A stretch of DNA of 64,000 nucleotides from Plasmodiophora brassicae (GCA_039704465.1 JASFAU010000002.1:1-64000); one strand, 5' to 3'; positions 21,572-32,445 are shown, counted from the stretch's first letter. Made by a program: numbers and translations. Notes: a model not told the origin generated them from the letters alone.

Positions 21572-22326
21572 TCAGACGATACGTCGTCGTCGTTTGCCCT
21601 TTGTCATCCCTAGCCGCTTGCGTGCATTGGCGAACCCTGCAACAGCATCGGGTTAGATCCGCGAGGCTATGATGACGACAGAGGAGCCACGACGTACAGG
21701 TTGACACTCGCTTCTTCGTTACCGACGGATGCATCCGTGATGCCGAGGCCACCCACTCATCCTGAACACGCGCCCGTTAGCTATTGTTCGCTGGCCGTCC
21801 CCAAACCCTCTCCTGGAGTACCTTCTGCTCTTCGGATGGGTACGGGTGGTCCATGTGCTCTGTGTACCAGCCCTGCAGGGTTCGCACCAGGTCCCGGGGC
21901 AACTGCGGCCAAGTGTCAGCGGCAGGCAACGATCTTGGCATGAACGAGCTTTACCCTGGCGCGCTGCTGGGACGCGTGAGACGCAACAGTGCCGCGCTTA
22001 CGCTTGGCTTTCGTATTGGTGAAGAGGTCGCAGTCGGCCATGGACGCTTCGATCTGTCGAATGGCATCGTTGACGAGGTTATGCAGGCCGGGATATCGGA
22101 ATATGGACGGGACGCCATCAACGGATACACGTGCGACCGTGACGGCAACGTCGGCCGCACCGTTGCCGAACTTGACTGCCATCGGCCCAGTGTCCGCTCT
22201 GCAAATCCGCTTGAGATTTGCGGCCGCCGAGGCTGACCCCGACAGGGCCGGCCGACCAGGATGACTGACGTCCATTGACCTGGACGACGCCGATGACGTC
22301 GACGGGTACAGAAATGCGCTGCACAT
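21572..22326 (-). CDS. TALE-class homeodomain protein 2
   Basis: Four minus-strand exons (22326..21955, 21902..21822, 21761..21698, 21636..21572) with introns of 52, 60 and 61 nt sum to 194 codons. Each homeodomain piece is in a different frame, so the domain appears only after splicing. It reads LPRDLVRTLQGWYTEHMDHP then YPSEEQK (TALE three-residue loop, PYP), then DEWVASASRMHPSVTKKRVS, then across the last junction TWFANARKRLG (recognition helix, WFxNxRKR), ending in the basic tail KGKRRRRIV. A basic stretch KAKRKRG precedes it. The N-terminal ~100 residues have no recognised domain, and the start at 22326 is the first in-frame Met. The spliced domain matches TALE proteins far better than it matches homeodomain gene 1. 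Confidence 0.82.
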
Positions 22327-22442
22327 GCGGGAGCCGGCGAGCAGGTCGGCGACGCTCGGCCGCGCGGAAACGCGTTGCAGGGAACCTCGTCACCAAAGCG
22401 CTGCCAGGGAATGCCGGGAATTATTACCGCGAGTCCCGCACT

Positions 22443-22713
22443 TTATTTTGGTGACAGTAGGGCCTGGTACGTGCCCCTGAAAATGCGTGCGTGCCGTACG
22501 AGGCGCACGCCACCAGTGGGGTGCACCATGCGGCAGCTCCGCAAGACAAAGTCGAACGGACTTTGCAGCAGGGCAATGACCGCCCCGACGCTTAGCGCCT
22601 GAAACGAGGCCCGCTTGCCGCCGCCCCGCTCAACCCGCGGATGCGGGTTGCACCGGTACGACGTGGGCCACATGACGGGTAGGCGTAAAGTGCGTAGCGG
22701 CTGCCTCGATCAT
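22443..22713 (-). CDS. possible small membrane protein, 69 residues
   Basis: Two minus-strand exons (22713..22660 and 22598..22443) joined by a 61-nt GT-AG intron give 70 codons. The peptide starts MIEAAATHFTPTRHV, has one moderately hydrophobic segment (VALSVGAVIALLQSPFDFVL) and a basic C-terminus ending QALLSPK. The stop codon overlaps an AATAAA hexamer, which could act as a poly(A) signal. Intron size and phase fit this genome, but no family is recognised; upstream exons may be missing. Confidence 0.33.
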
Positions 22714-23237
22714 CCCAGAGCCCCATGACGTTTACGACCGCTGCCTGTTTGACATTACAGCGTTCGCAAACGCAACGCGTCATTCAGTGAGACTGTCCCA
22801 TCGGGCACCTTTGTAACATACGCGCACGCGTCGGGCCATCACTCTGACGTCGTCCACGGCGACGCCCGCATGCCTTACAAGAGGACCGGTCACCAGCGGA
22901 AGCACTGGTTCGTGGGATCGACTCGTGCGACATCCGCATCGCCAAACTCAGCATTGTTCCGACCTTCCCGATCGCGGTTCACTGTACATCCGGGTCGCCC
23001 TTGCCCATAAACAACTGCTTGCTGGCGACTTGAACTCTTGTCGATATGACTGACGCATTCCAACGTAGGATCAAATGGGTTGCCGCAGCCGCTCCGTGCC
23101 CACGTGGCCAACAGCAGCAGCGGCATTGCAGGTGGTGGACCGCGACGCGCGTTTGAGCAATCGAGGTTGTTGTTCCCTGCGGCATTTTTTGGTGTTTGGA
23201 TTTTTGCAGCGACGTCATCCGCCGTGGTTGAGTCGAG
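22714..23237. other. no confident gene
   Basis: About 520 bp upstream of the p24 gene. Minus-strand frames are open here, yet none carries a motif or splices into a recognisable product. It probably holds the p24 promoter. Confidence 0.35.
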
Positions 23238-24101
23238 ATGAGCCCAGGCGGCGTTGCGCTCGTCGTTGCCGTCGTCGCCAGCAGCGCCCTCCTGCGTTGC
23301 GATGCATTGTACTTTATGGTCACCGAGGGCGTCACCCGGTGCTTCCTGGAGGATGGTTCGCAGGGTGATTACGCCGCGGCCTCGCCCATGCGCTGACTCG
23401 CTTGCCTTCGGCAGTACCCGAGGACACGCTCGTCGTCGGCAAGTACAAGAACTTTGATGCCGGCATCGCCGTGGGTCAGACACAGGGCACAGTGGAGTCC
23501 GTGCCAGGCATTGAAATCTACGTCGAGGTCCGGGGGTCCATTGCTCATTGGTCTGCTGTCGCGCACGCTTGCTGAAGGGCGTGTGTCCTGCAGGAACCGA
23601 CACAGGGCGCCGAAATCTATTCCGGCAAAGCAGATCGCGAGGGACGATTTGTGTTCACATCCCACGGTCGGGCTCGTTCGGCGGCCCATGCCCTTCGTGT
23701 GTCGGCGCGGATGCGACTAACGACCCGTGTCCGCAGACGGAGGCGAGCACAAGATCTGCCTGTCCGTCTCGTCGTCGAACTGGTTCGGCATGTCGCGCAA
23801 GTTCAAGTTCGAGCTGCACCTGGACGTCGGCGAGAGCGCCGTCGACTACAACGAGATGGCCAAGGTCGAGCACCTGACGGCGATCGAGGTCGAGATCCGC
23901 AAGCTGACCGACATGGTGCGCGGCATCCGCTCCGAGCAGTCGTACCAGCGCGCCCGCGAACGCGCCTTCCGCGACACGAGCGAGAGCACCAACTCCCGCG
24001 TCATGTGGTGGTCCATCGCCCAGACCGTCTTCGTCGTCGTCACCGGCGTCTGGCAGGTCTTCTACCTGAAATCGTTCTTCAAGAAGAAGAAGCTCGTCTA
24101 G
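23238..24101 (+). CDS. p24/EMP24 (TMED) cargo receptor
   Basis: Type I membrane protein of COPI/COPII vesicles. Exons 23238..23355, 23415..23527, 23594..23666, 23737..24101; introns 59, 66 and 70 nt; 222 residues. A signal peptide (GVALVVAVVASSALLRCDA) is followed by the GOLD domain: LYFMVTEGVTRCFLED, VPEDTLVVGKYKNFD, IYSGKADREGRFVFTSH and HKICLSVSSS, with the two conserved Cys. A coiled coil (LTAIEVEIRKLTDMVRGIRS) leads to one transmembrane helix (WWSIAQTVFVVVTGVWQVF). The cytosolic tail LKSFFKKKKLV has the FF motif used for ER exit and a KKxx signal for COPI retrieval. This is a complete and canonical family member. Confidence 0.95.
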
Positions 24102-24389
24102 GAAGGGGCAACGGCACCGACCGGCCGCCCCCCGTCCCCCTCGCTCAATACAGAACGTACACCGCCAGACGGGACGGGTTGGTCGACAACGGCGCGCGCG
24201 TGAGTCTCGACAGCCCGCGGCGTGACTCAACAGGGCGCGATGGACGCGCACCAGTTGAATGATGACGCCTGCCACGCGTTCGTGCCTGCCTGTCCGCTGC
24301 TCCATTCACCAATATTCGTCGCTCATCCTCGATCAACAACCTCCTATATCCCTCGTCGTTAACCGGCGTCCTCGCTCGCAGGGGCTGAC
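24102..24389. other. intergenic, no gene seen
   Basis: About 290 bp between two same-strand genes; probably the terminator of the p24 gene and promoter of the CCCH gene. Nothing specific recognised. Confidence 0.4.
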
Positions 24390-24921
24390 ATGTTCTCCGC
24401 GCCGAACATCGACGAACACCTGAAGCACCACACGTTCGGCAACCTGTTCGTCATGCACCCGGCCGCCAGCCCGCTCGTCAAGGCGCCGCAGCGCCTGGCG
24501 GTCGGCCCCGCCATCGGCCAGCGCAGTCCCGTGCTGGGCGACGTCGAACGGCAGCCATGGGAGGCGACGAGTTCGCCGCCCCGCCTGCAGATTCGGGTGC
24601 CGCTGTCGCCGCCCCAGGACGACGCCCCGCGTCGCAACCCGCTGTTCAAGACGAACTTCTGCCGCGAGTTCAGCATGACCGGGTCCTGCCCGTTCCAGGA
24701 CAAGTGCCATTTCGCGCACGGCGAACGCGAGCTGAGGCCGTTGCCGGCCGGGGCCGTCCTGGCGCCCGCCACCCACCGCCCGTCGGCGGTCGGCGCGCTG
24801 GGCGACCACGTCTACAAGACGGAGCTGTGCACGGTGTTCGCCCGCGAGGGTTCCTGCCGGTACGGGATGCGGTGCCATTTCGCGCACGGGTTCCAGGAGC
24901 TGCGCCCGCGCTCGGCGACGG

Positions 24922-24960
<39 letters not shown>

Positions 24961-25049
24961 CGGCCCGCGTCGGCCGATGCATCCAGTGGGACGCCACGCG
25001 CACCTGCCGGTTCGGCCCCGATTGCAGGTTCGTGCACCAGCAGGACTAG
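24390..25049 (+). CDS. triple CCCH zinc-finger protein, TTP/ZFP36-like
   Basis: RNA-binding protein of the tristetraprolin type, which typically binds AU-rich 3'UTRs and promotes mRNA decay. Three Cx8Cx5Cx3H fingers are visible: [40 protein letters not shown] and [20 protein letters not shown]. The first two are preceded by FKTNF and YKTEL, the (R/K)YKTEL lead-in typical of TTP, with aromatic residues positioned for stacking on bases. A third finger after a poly-Ser linker is unlike animal TTP, which has two. The N-terminal 80 residues are Pro-rich without a recognised domain. Single exon of 219 codons. The poly-Ser is encoded by a nearly pure AGC tract. Confidence 0.9.
24922..24957 (+). repeat. 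(AGC)n trinucleotide tract
   Basis: An almost pure AGC run of about 12 units inside the CCCH zinc-finger gene, encoding poly-Ser between fingers 2 and 3. Likely length-polymorphic. Confidence 0.9.
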
Positions 25050-25097
25050 CCAGCCGGGCCCATGTAAGCCAACCAACCATATATACAAATTAGTGCA

Positions 25098-25128
<31 letters not shown>
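25098..25128 (+). repeat. (GTC)n trinucleotide microsatellite
   Basis: About ten GTC units directly downstream of the CCCH zinc-finger gene, in non-coding DNA. Confidence 0.9.
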
Positions 25129-25132
<4 letters not shown>

Positions 25133-25332
25133 GAACGCAGGCCCAGCCCGGGGGACTGCGCGCCGGCGCCGGGGCAGGCCGCGCACCGTGGCCCCTGTCG
25201 CATTCGGAGACGGGGGCGGCACGCGCCAGTTTGTGTGCGTGCGCGTGTGCGTGTGTCTCCAGGATGGACGATGACCAGCGCGTGCGCCCGACGCCGCAGT
25301 GTTATCAGCCCAGCCGTCGTCCAGGTCGGCCA

Positions 25333-25919
25333 TGCAGCTGGACGAATCAGCGATGGCGGAGGCGAACCGAGGCGCGTCGCCCGCGTTCCCGCCGCTGCGC
25401 CCGGGGAACCCGGTCCCCATTGCCTGCGGTGACGAGGAGGCGCAGGCGCCGTTCGAGGCGCCTGCGTTGCGCGTGTGCTCGCCCGCCGTCAGACCGTCGC
25501 GAACGCCGCCGTCGTCGTCGGCTCAGCGATCGCCGCTGCTGGTCCGCGTCGCCACCGTGGTCCACGTCCCGAGGGAGTACTGCATGGCCCGACCCGTCCT
25601 GATCCTGTTCCTGTTCGCCAGCGTCGCCCTGGCCGCAGTCATCTGCGTGTTCGCGGTCACCAACGGGTTCGGCCTGCTCGGCCGCCCGTCCGAGGCCACC
25701 TTGACGCGCGCCCCAGTACCGGCCGCCGCCGCAACAACACGACGGCCGGCCTTGGCACAGGATCAAGCCGCACAGCTGCCGCCCCCGCTCGGCATCTTGG
25801 CGCCTGCTGCCAGGACGACCAGCCGGGCGCCAGCCGCATCGTCCGGGGCGGCGCCCACGATCACTCAGCAGGCGCCGACAAGAAGACGTGCTGGGTCCAC
25901 GAGCCGACCCCAACGCTAA
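25333..25919 (+). CDS. single-pass membrane protein, hypothetical
   Basis: Frame open from 25299; the Met at 25333 (MQLDESAMAEA) is a reasonable start. One strongly hydrophobic segment (VLILFLFASVALAAVICVFAV) sits mid-protein, preceded by Arg-containing sequence and followed by a Pro/Ala/Thr-rich region with repeated TTR, ARTTSRAP and TRRR-type clusters. This could be a type II orientation with a glycosylatable extracellular stalk. No family is recognised. Codon use and GC match the neighbours, but the low-complexity tail makes the coding call moderate. Confidence 0.5.
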
Positions 25920-26133
25920 AGATGACCCGTCCACGTCAGTAATGTACGCTTTGAAGACGTAGGGCGCGCGACACTGGAGTCGGTTCCTACCTGTGACGCG
26001 TTGGGAGCGACGCGACCGGATCGTCGGGCGGGGTGAGTGATGGAGCCCGAGCCCCCCGCTCTGTGTCGGGGCGCGCCCTGCCCATTGTGTGGGGCGGGGG
26101 GGCCGTGTTGTGACGCCACCGGAAACGTCCGAT

Positions 26134-27804
26134 ATGACGTTCGTCAGCGAAGGCGCGTTTGCACGGGACGGCCTCGACTGGCGCGTACGATGGGCGTTCG
26201 CCTGCAACATCCTGCTGGCGTGCGCCAGCTTCGCCATCGTCATGCCGTCGATTGCCCCGTTCCTGTTCTCGGTCTGCAACGCCCTGTGCGGCGCACCGGT
26301 CGTCGCTGAACCCTAATGCCGTCGTCCAACAGATGGGCGGAACGAGTTCGTTCCTCGCGTGGGTGATCTCGTCGTACTCGATCGGGGAAGCCGTCGGCGC
26401 CGTCGCCTTCGGGTACGCGTTCGCCCGGGTGCCCGCGCGATCCCTGCTCTTGTTCTGCATCGCCCTGGCCTGCGCCGGCAGCGCCCTATACGCGGCGGCG
26501 GGCGCGCTGCCCCCGGTCGTCAACGTCACGTCCCTCCTGGTGGCACGGTGCGTCCAGGTTCGCCGCTCGACTGATCCGTTGGTGGTGGTGCGCCGCTGAG
26601 CAGCAGTGATTGGCGTTCAGGGGATCGGATCCGGCGGTCAGCAGGCCATCGAGCAGGCGTACGTGGGCGAAGCGGTGCCGAGCGCGTACAGGACGCAGGT
26701 GACGGGCATGCTGAGCTCGTGGGCCACCCTCGGGTTCCTGGTCGGCCCGGTCGTCGGCGTCCCGCTGAGCCTGCTGGACCTGCGGGTCGCGGGTTGGCAC
26801 ATTGACGGGAACACGTCGCCCGCCGTCTTCATATGCCTGTGCTTCCTCGTGATGCTCGGCGCCACCTGGGCCCTGTTCGATCCCGAACGACGCGGCCGGG
26901 ACGCCCCGCCCGACTCGGCAACGGCGCCGCTGTCGATCGACGTGACGGTCCCGGAGGAGGAGGAGGAGGAAGGCGCCGACGAGACGTGGAAGACCCCGGA
27001 ACGGGCGCCCGACGACGTGAACCAGCACGCCGTCCTGGCCTGCCTGCTCGTCTTCTTCGTCCACTTCGCCGGGTTCGCCGTCATCGAGACCATCTGCACG
27101 CCGCTGATCGCCGCCGAGTTCCAGTGGACGACGACGATGTCGTTCTACCTGTTCACCGTATCGGGCGCCGCCAGCCTGCTGTCCCTCGTCAGTCGTCGTG
27201 GATCGCCCGCCGGGCGCCGTGCTCGCCCGTGTCGTAACCCATCAATAGGTCATGCTGGGCCAGTTGACCCTCCGGTACAACGACATCACGTTGCTGCTGT
27301 TCAGCCTGCTGGTCGCCCTGCTCGGTAATGGGGCGTGGCCGGTCCTCCAAGCGCCGATGGCTCACGTTCGTGGTGTGCGCAGGGTATGGGGTGATGGCCC
27401 CCGACCTACACCGATGGCGCGGCCCGGAGCGGTACGTCGTCGGGTTCACGATGGTGTCCATGGCGTTCCCGCTCGGCCGCGCCCTGTCCCTGTCGTTGGT
27501 GTCCAAGCTGGTGGGCAGGTCGCTGGACCAGGCCAGGTACCTGGGCGTGGCGTTCGCCGTCGGCGCCATCGCCAGGATCGTCGGCCCATTCGTGGCGGTG
27601 CACGCGCACCCGCCCGTCCTGTTCGCGCTGGCCGCCCTCATGTTCGCGGCCGCCACCGTCGTCCTCGTTGCCGCGTGGCGCACGTTGCACGCCGAGGACG
27701 ACTTCGAGCGCATCCTGCCTTTGCAGGCGGAGACGGTCGTGAAGCTCGCCAGGCGCGTATCGTTCGGACGACAAGGGTCCGTTACCGTCGTCGTCCCAAT
27801 GTAG
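26134..27804 (+). CDS. major facilitator superfamily transporter, MFSD8/CLN7-like
   Basis: Five exons (26134..26271, 26333..26557, 26621..27187, 27249..27324, 27383..27804) with introns of 58-63 nt give 475 residues. About twelve hydrophobic segments are seen. Motifs after splicing: SSFLAWVISSYSIGEAVGA in the second helix (close to the SSFLGW...YS block of MFSD8-type proteins), LLVARCVQGIGSGGQQA, YRTQVTGMLSSWATLGFLVG, then a cytosolic loop with a run of Glu (VPEEEEEEGADE), then helices 7-12. Substrate cannot be inferred. The closest layout known to me is the lysosomal MFSD8/SPX-less MFS group. The 3' end lies only 26 bp from the end of the convergent CDKAL1 gene. Confidence 0.85.
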
Positions 27805-27830
27805 CCGCCATCGGCACACACGTGTCGCTT

Positions 27831-29816
27831 TTATACGGACGGGAACGGCAGCGGCACGACATCGTATCGCAGCAGGCGAAGAACGGCGGCGATGCCGAAC
27901 ACGAGGAAGGCGATGACAACGCGGGCGGCCACAGAGTAGGAGCGGACCGGGGCGCGCTGGCGCCCCTCGATGGACCCGCTGATGACATGGCCGACCATGT
28001 GGAACCTGTGCGCCTCGGTGATGCGCACGCGGAAGCACCGCCCCATCAGGCGCTCGTCGTCGGGCACCAGGATCTGGTCGTACGATTTGTTGTGCGCCAC
28101 GAGGTGAACGTCATCGGCGGCGCGCTCCGTGCACAGGACGCGGTACACGCGGCCGACCTTGTGCGCGTGCGTCTCGTAGCTGGCGAACACGGACGAGATC
28201 AGGCGCGAACGCGACTTGATCACGTGGGATGGGACACGGGCCATCCTGGCGGCAGGCGTGCCCTGGCGCGCGTAGAACTGCGATATGTGCACCGCTGGGA
28301 ACTGGTACTGTGGCGTCCGTCTGTCAGCACGTGCACCAGGTCGAACCCCAACCAGCAACAGGCACAAACACACACACACACCTCTCGGATCAGCGACACC
28401 GTCTCGCCGAACTCCTCGTCCGTCTCGGTTGGGAATCCACAGATCACCTGCGGGGCGGGAAGGGGAGGCGACGTTCAGAACGCTGCTGCATGAGCGCGCG
28501 TGGCGCCGACGTACATCGGTAGCGATTTGAATGTCGGGGACCTGACGCCTGAGAATGTCGACCAGGGTGCGGAAGTCGTCCACCGAGTAATCGCGCTTCA
28601 TGGCGTCCAGGACGCGCGTGCTGCCAGCCTGCACCGGGACGTGCAGGAACGCATAGACACGCGGGTGCCGCAGTATCTTGCACATCTGGTCTGTAGGCAG
28701 AGATCAGGACCTGTCGGCACACAGCGACGGCTGGCACGCCAGGCAAGCAGCGGCAGACCTAGATGCGACATGATGTGCGGCGGGTTCGTCATTCCGATTC
28801 GAAGGAAGACGCCATCGGGGAGGACATCGATTACGCGCCTAGGGGACACAATCGTCAAGACAGCATGCACGCATCGTACCGTATGTTCGGCGCCGACTGG
28901 CCTACCACAGCATGTCGGGTAGGGACGTGCCGATATCATGGCCATAGGCGCCCGTGTCTTCCGACGAGAGCCAGATCTCGCGGACACCTTCGTCGATGGC
29001 CTGTCGGGCGCGTTCGACGATCTCGTCGGGCGGGTAGCTGGACAGTTCGCCCCGGGCGTGCTTGGTCTTGCAGTACGTGCAATTGTTCAGGCACCCGGTG
29101 TTGATGGGCAGGATCTCGATGAACCGGTTGCGGCGGATCTTGGGCAGGGCCAGTCGGGATCCGCCCCCCGACTTCTGACGCGACATGATGCGAACGACGT
29201 TGCCTTGCAGTGTGTGCTCGACAACCTCGACAATCCTGTACCACTCGGGTGTTAGCACACGACAACTACTGATGGGTGCCACGTCAGCGGGACCGATCGA
29301 TCTGCTGGACACCGATGACACTGAGCTCCTTGTAGACTGGGTTCGACTGATCCGCCTGCACGCCATGCATGAGATACAGGCACAGCGCAAGGGGCCGTCA
29401 ATGTGGTGGGCGGCGACCTGTGGGACGCAGCCGGCCAGGACGACCTTCTTGCCGGCGGCTTGCGCCTGTCGAATGGCGTTACGGAACACCATTTCCGACG
29501 GGTCCTTCACCGTGCACGAGTTGAACACGCACAGATCGGCCTCGTCGACACTGTCGACTAGCATGTACCCGGCATGGGCGAGCTGCCCCTGCATGTATTC
29601 GCCGTCGCTGTTGTTATGCGAGCATCCCCAGGTCTTCACCAGCACCCGCTGCGAACGCGTCAGGAACGGCGACAGGCGTACCTCATCGGCCCGATCGTCC
29701 CCGGGTCGCCGTCGGTGCTTCCAGACCACCGACGCCTGTACGTCGGCACGGCGCACGTTCGCATCGCCGTCGTCACCAGCAGCAGCCACGATATCCTCGA
29801 TGTCGTCAGGTGCCAT
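27831..29816 (-). CDS. CDKAL1: threonylcarbamoyladenosine tRNA methylthiotransferase (CDKAL1)
   Basis: Radical-SAM enzyme that converts t6A37 to ms2t6A37 in tRNAs reading ANN codons. Seven exons (29816..29418, 29355..29294, 29235..28906, 28838..28759, 28690..28515, 28447..28382, 28301..27831), introns 58-80 nt, sum to 528 codons. The MTTase domain has KTWGCSHNNSD, CVFNSCTVKDPSE and LAGCVPQ (three Cys for the auxiliary cluster). The radical-SAM motif is CLNNCTYCKTKHARG (CxxxCxxC), followed by WLSSEDTGAYG and YAFLHVPVQAGS. A TRAM-like domain is at the C-terminus, then a hydrophobic tail (VVIAFLVFGIAAVLRLL), matching the ER tail anchor of animal CDKAL1. The sixth intron's donor sits in a GT repeat. 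Confidence 0.96.
28372..28382 (-). repeat. (GT)n microsatellite on a splice donor
   Basis: A short GT dinucleotide run (CA on the plus strand) starting exactly at the donor of the 80-nt sixth intron of CDKAL1 (28381..28302). Confidence 0.8.
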
Positions 29817-30173
29817 GGAAGACCGCGACGGACTCCGCCACGGCTTCGGGCCGGCCCTCCGGAAGCGTAACAGCTATACTAACATCCGTCGGGGCCCGGC
29901 CATGGCGTCGCCCTAACCTATAGCAAACCCGTTGCAGGGCCTGTTCGACAGGACAGGTCCGCAATGCGGTCGAGCTGACGTCTACAGGGCCCCCGCCAGT
30001 CATACGGGGGGACGCATCGTCCGGGTTGGTCTGTCCGAAGGCGGCAGGGGCAGCGTCTGTATTTTGTGCGCACGGCACGCGGCGTCGTTCGACGGGGCGC
30101 GCAGCGGCGGCACCGATCGCGACCCGGATTTGGGGGGAGGGGGACCGGTTCGGCGCTCCACGTAGCTGGCCCA
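29817..30173. promoter_or_regulatory. divergent promoter region
   Basis: About 360 bp between the CDKAL1 start and the start of the Cys-rich zinc protein. Frames on both strands are open but featureless. No element assigned. Confidence 0.35.
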
Positions 30174-31761
30174 ATGTCGAGCGATGTGTCATCGGATCGA
30201 CTGGTGCGACTGGCCGTCGAGTTTCTGCAGCGGCAGGGCCGGCAGGTCATGGAGGTGTCCGCCGCCCGGCAGACGCCAGCGCGCACGCCGAGCGACTCGG
30301 CCGTGCGCGCCGCCGTCCTGCCCACACCGCCAACGTCGTCGTCGCCCCTTCCGTCCTCCGTCGAAGCGTCGTCCGACACCCGCGACGGGTACTGCCCGCG
30401 ATGCAAGTTTCGCCGCATCAACTCGGTCTGCTCGAACTCGCGCTGCAAGGGCTGCTGCTTCCTCGAAGGGCAATGGGCCTGCTCTGTCCACAAGAAGGAC
30501 GGGTACGTGTCCTTGTTGCACGCACGGGTCCACGAACGTTCCTGACGTGGCCACGCCCGATCCATCGTAGGCCTCCGCGACCCGACTCGCCGTCGGCCAT
30601 AACGGCACCAGGCACGCCAACGGGTGGGCCGGTCGGTCCTGGTGGTGCGGCGCAGCGCCCCGTCGTTCAGCAGGCGGCGCCTGGCGTGATCCCGTGCGCG
30701 TTCTGCAATCGCCCACAATCGGTGCACGGCATGCAGCTGGCCATCCACATCCAGCAGTGCCGGCCGACGTTCTTCGAGCAGTACCCGCATGCCAGGAAGC
30801 TGAACGTCACCGGCCTGCACCAGTTCAGCTGGAGCGTGGCGCGATCCGGCCAGGCGCCGCCTCCCATCATGCTGTCGTCGGCCGTGCCAGGCGCGTCGTC
30901 GGCCCCGGGTGGCCATATGGCGGCCGTCACCCGTTTCGAACCAATCAGACCTGGGACTGCTGGTAGCGTCGCATCTACTGTGTTCGTGCCGCCCCCAATC
31001 CTGATGCCGTCTGGCAATGTTAGGGCACGCCCCGAGCGACATTGCACGTGCGATGGCGTGGGAGCAGGCGATCAAGGACATGCCGCCCGAGATCGAACGC
31101 ATCCTGCCGATGCCGCTGCAACGCCCTCCCAGGACGTCGCAGCGGGAACGTCGCATCACTGACGACGAGTTCGAGCGCTTTTCAGCGGAGGCCATTGCCG
31201 CCGACCGCAGCAAGGCCGACGAGCGGTGCGACGCTGCGATGCAACGATACCGGCGGACGGTTGGCAACCTCGTTCAGCTGTTCGATCCGGCGCGTCCGCC
31301 ATCGGACCGGCATGAGGAACGATCCACGAAGCAGATGCTGGCGTACTGTCGTGCGGCCCTGCTGTACCGGTGCGTATATGAGCGCGTCGAGCTGAGCGTC
31401 TGCTGATCGGCTGTCAGGCGCCAACGCGAGCGTGAGTCGCTGCTGGCGATGCGCGCTGAGCACGACGCCGTGATGGCGAGGACCAGTGACCTGGGCGACA
31501 AGTCGTACGCTCTCCTGTACAATCTGCGGCTTGTCATGACGCCGATCCAGCTTAAAGGCGTGCGTGCCGCGAACGCTATGCCTCGTGGACGCGCCCAGAC
31601 TGATCGGTGTGCCGTTGCAGATTGCGGGCAAGTTCACCGAACAGCACTGGCTGGGTTGGCGCGCGCGAATGCCCAGCCACGTTCAGCGTCGAACGCGCCC
31701 GCCGTCGGGCCATGTTGGCGATGGCATGGTGTTGGGCAAGATGCGACCTCGGGCAGCATAG
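30174..31761 (+). CDS. protein with two Cys/His zinc-binding modules, unknown function
   Basis: Five exons (30174..30502, 30571..30962, 31024..31369, 31418..31559, 31621..31761), introns 48-68 nt, 450 codons in frame. Module 1 reads YCPRCKFRRINSVCSNSRCK then GCC, followed by WACSVHKK: a Cx2C...C...Cx2CC...Cx2H array like the small knuckle found at the end of some Dus1-like and other RNA-associated proteins. Module 2, CAFCNRPQSVHGMQLAIHIQ then QC, is C2HC-like. Exons 3-4 encode charged helices (RRITDDEFERFSAEAI; RRQRERESLLAMRAEHD). Ser/Pro linkers separate the parts. I do not recognise the family. The zinc modules and basic helices suggest nucleic-acid binding, which is inference. Confidence 0.72.
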
Positions 31762-31840
31762 ACGATGCTGGGTCGACTGCGGTTAGCATAAACACCCACG
31801 CTTCGGCGATGTGCAGTGCTCGTTAGAAATCGTGGTTGTA

Positions 31841-32445
31841 CTAGTGCGACGTGCACGTCTCGAGGATGTTGCCTACCAGGAACGGGACCAGTCGTCGCTG
31901 GGCGAGCTCATAGTCGTTCGTGTGGACGGACGCGTCGAACTGGAGCTGGTCGAGGACGTTGCGCTCGAGGGCGTTCAGGACCGGCAGTGGGATGCGGAAG
32001 TGGTCACCCCAGTCCCTGTTGTCCAGGCAGTCGTCGTCGACCCACTTGGAGCTGATCATCAGGGCGGCCAGCAGCCTGCGCCCAGCGGATCGCGGCGAGC
32101 AACGCGCGCGTAACGACACCGATGCCTGGTGCAGGACCTCGTAGTACACCAGACCGACGGTCACGATCTGCACGGACGCGTCGAACTGCGTCTCCACGAA
32201 CGACACCAGCGATGATATGAACTCTGCGTGTCGTATGAGACCGGGACAGGCGCTGGTGAACGGGCGGCACAGCAGCCAGCCGTACCTGGGAGCATGACGG
32301 CGAACGCCGCGGACGAGTACAGGGGAGCGTACGGGCAGAGGCGCCCCAGCGACGACGACGACGGCGACCGCTTGCAGGCGATGGGCCGTTCGATGGTCGT
32401 CGTCGTCGGGCACTGGCGCTTCCGGGACCTGGACCGCGCGTCCAT
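31841..32445 (-). CDS. PHO80/cyclin Y-like cyclin
   Basis: Two exons (32445..32286 and 32223..31841), 62-nt intron, 180 residues. The junction restores VMLPEFISSLVSFVETQFDA, after which a single cyclin box follows: IVTVGLVYYEVLHQ, RRLLAALMISSKWVDDD, and LNALERNVLDQLQFD, the helix pattern of PHO80-like and cyclin Y proteins, which partner CDK5/PHO85/CDK14-16-type kinases. The N-terminus is basic and Ser-rich (RSRSRKRQ; KRSPSSSS). In the same window a phosphate transporter is present, and PHO80-PHO85 controls phosphate response in fungi, but a link here is only speculation. The gene is convergent with the zinc protein (79 bp between stops). Confidence 0.88.

Noticed and set aside
22890..23603. 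237-codon minus-strand frame
   Set aside because: Its first half is antisense to the spliced p24 gene, whose GOLD domain is unambiguous; the rest has no motif.
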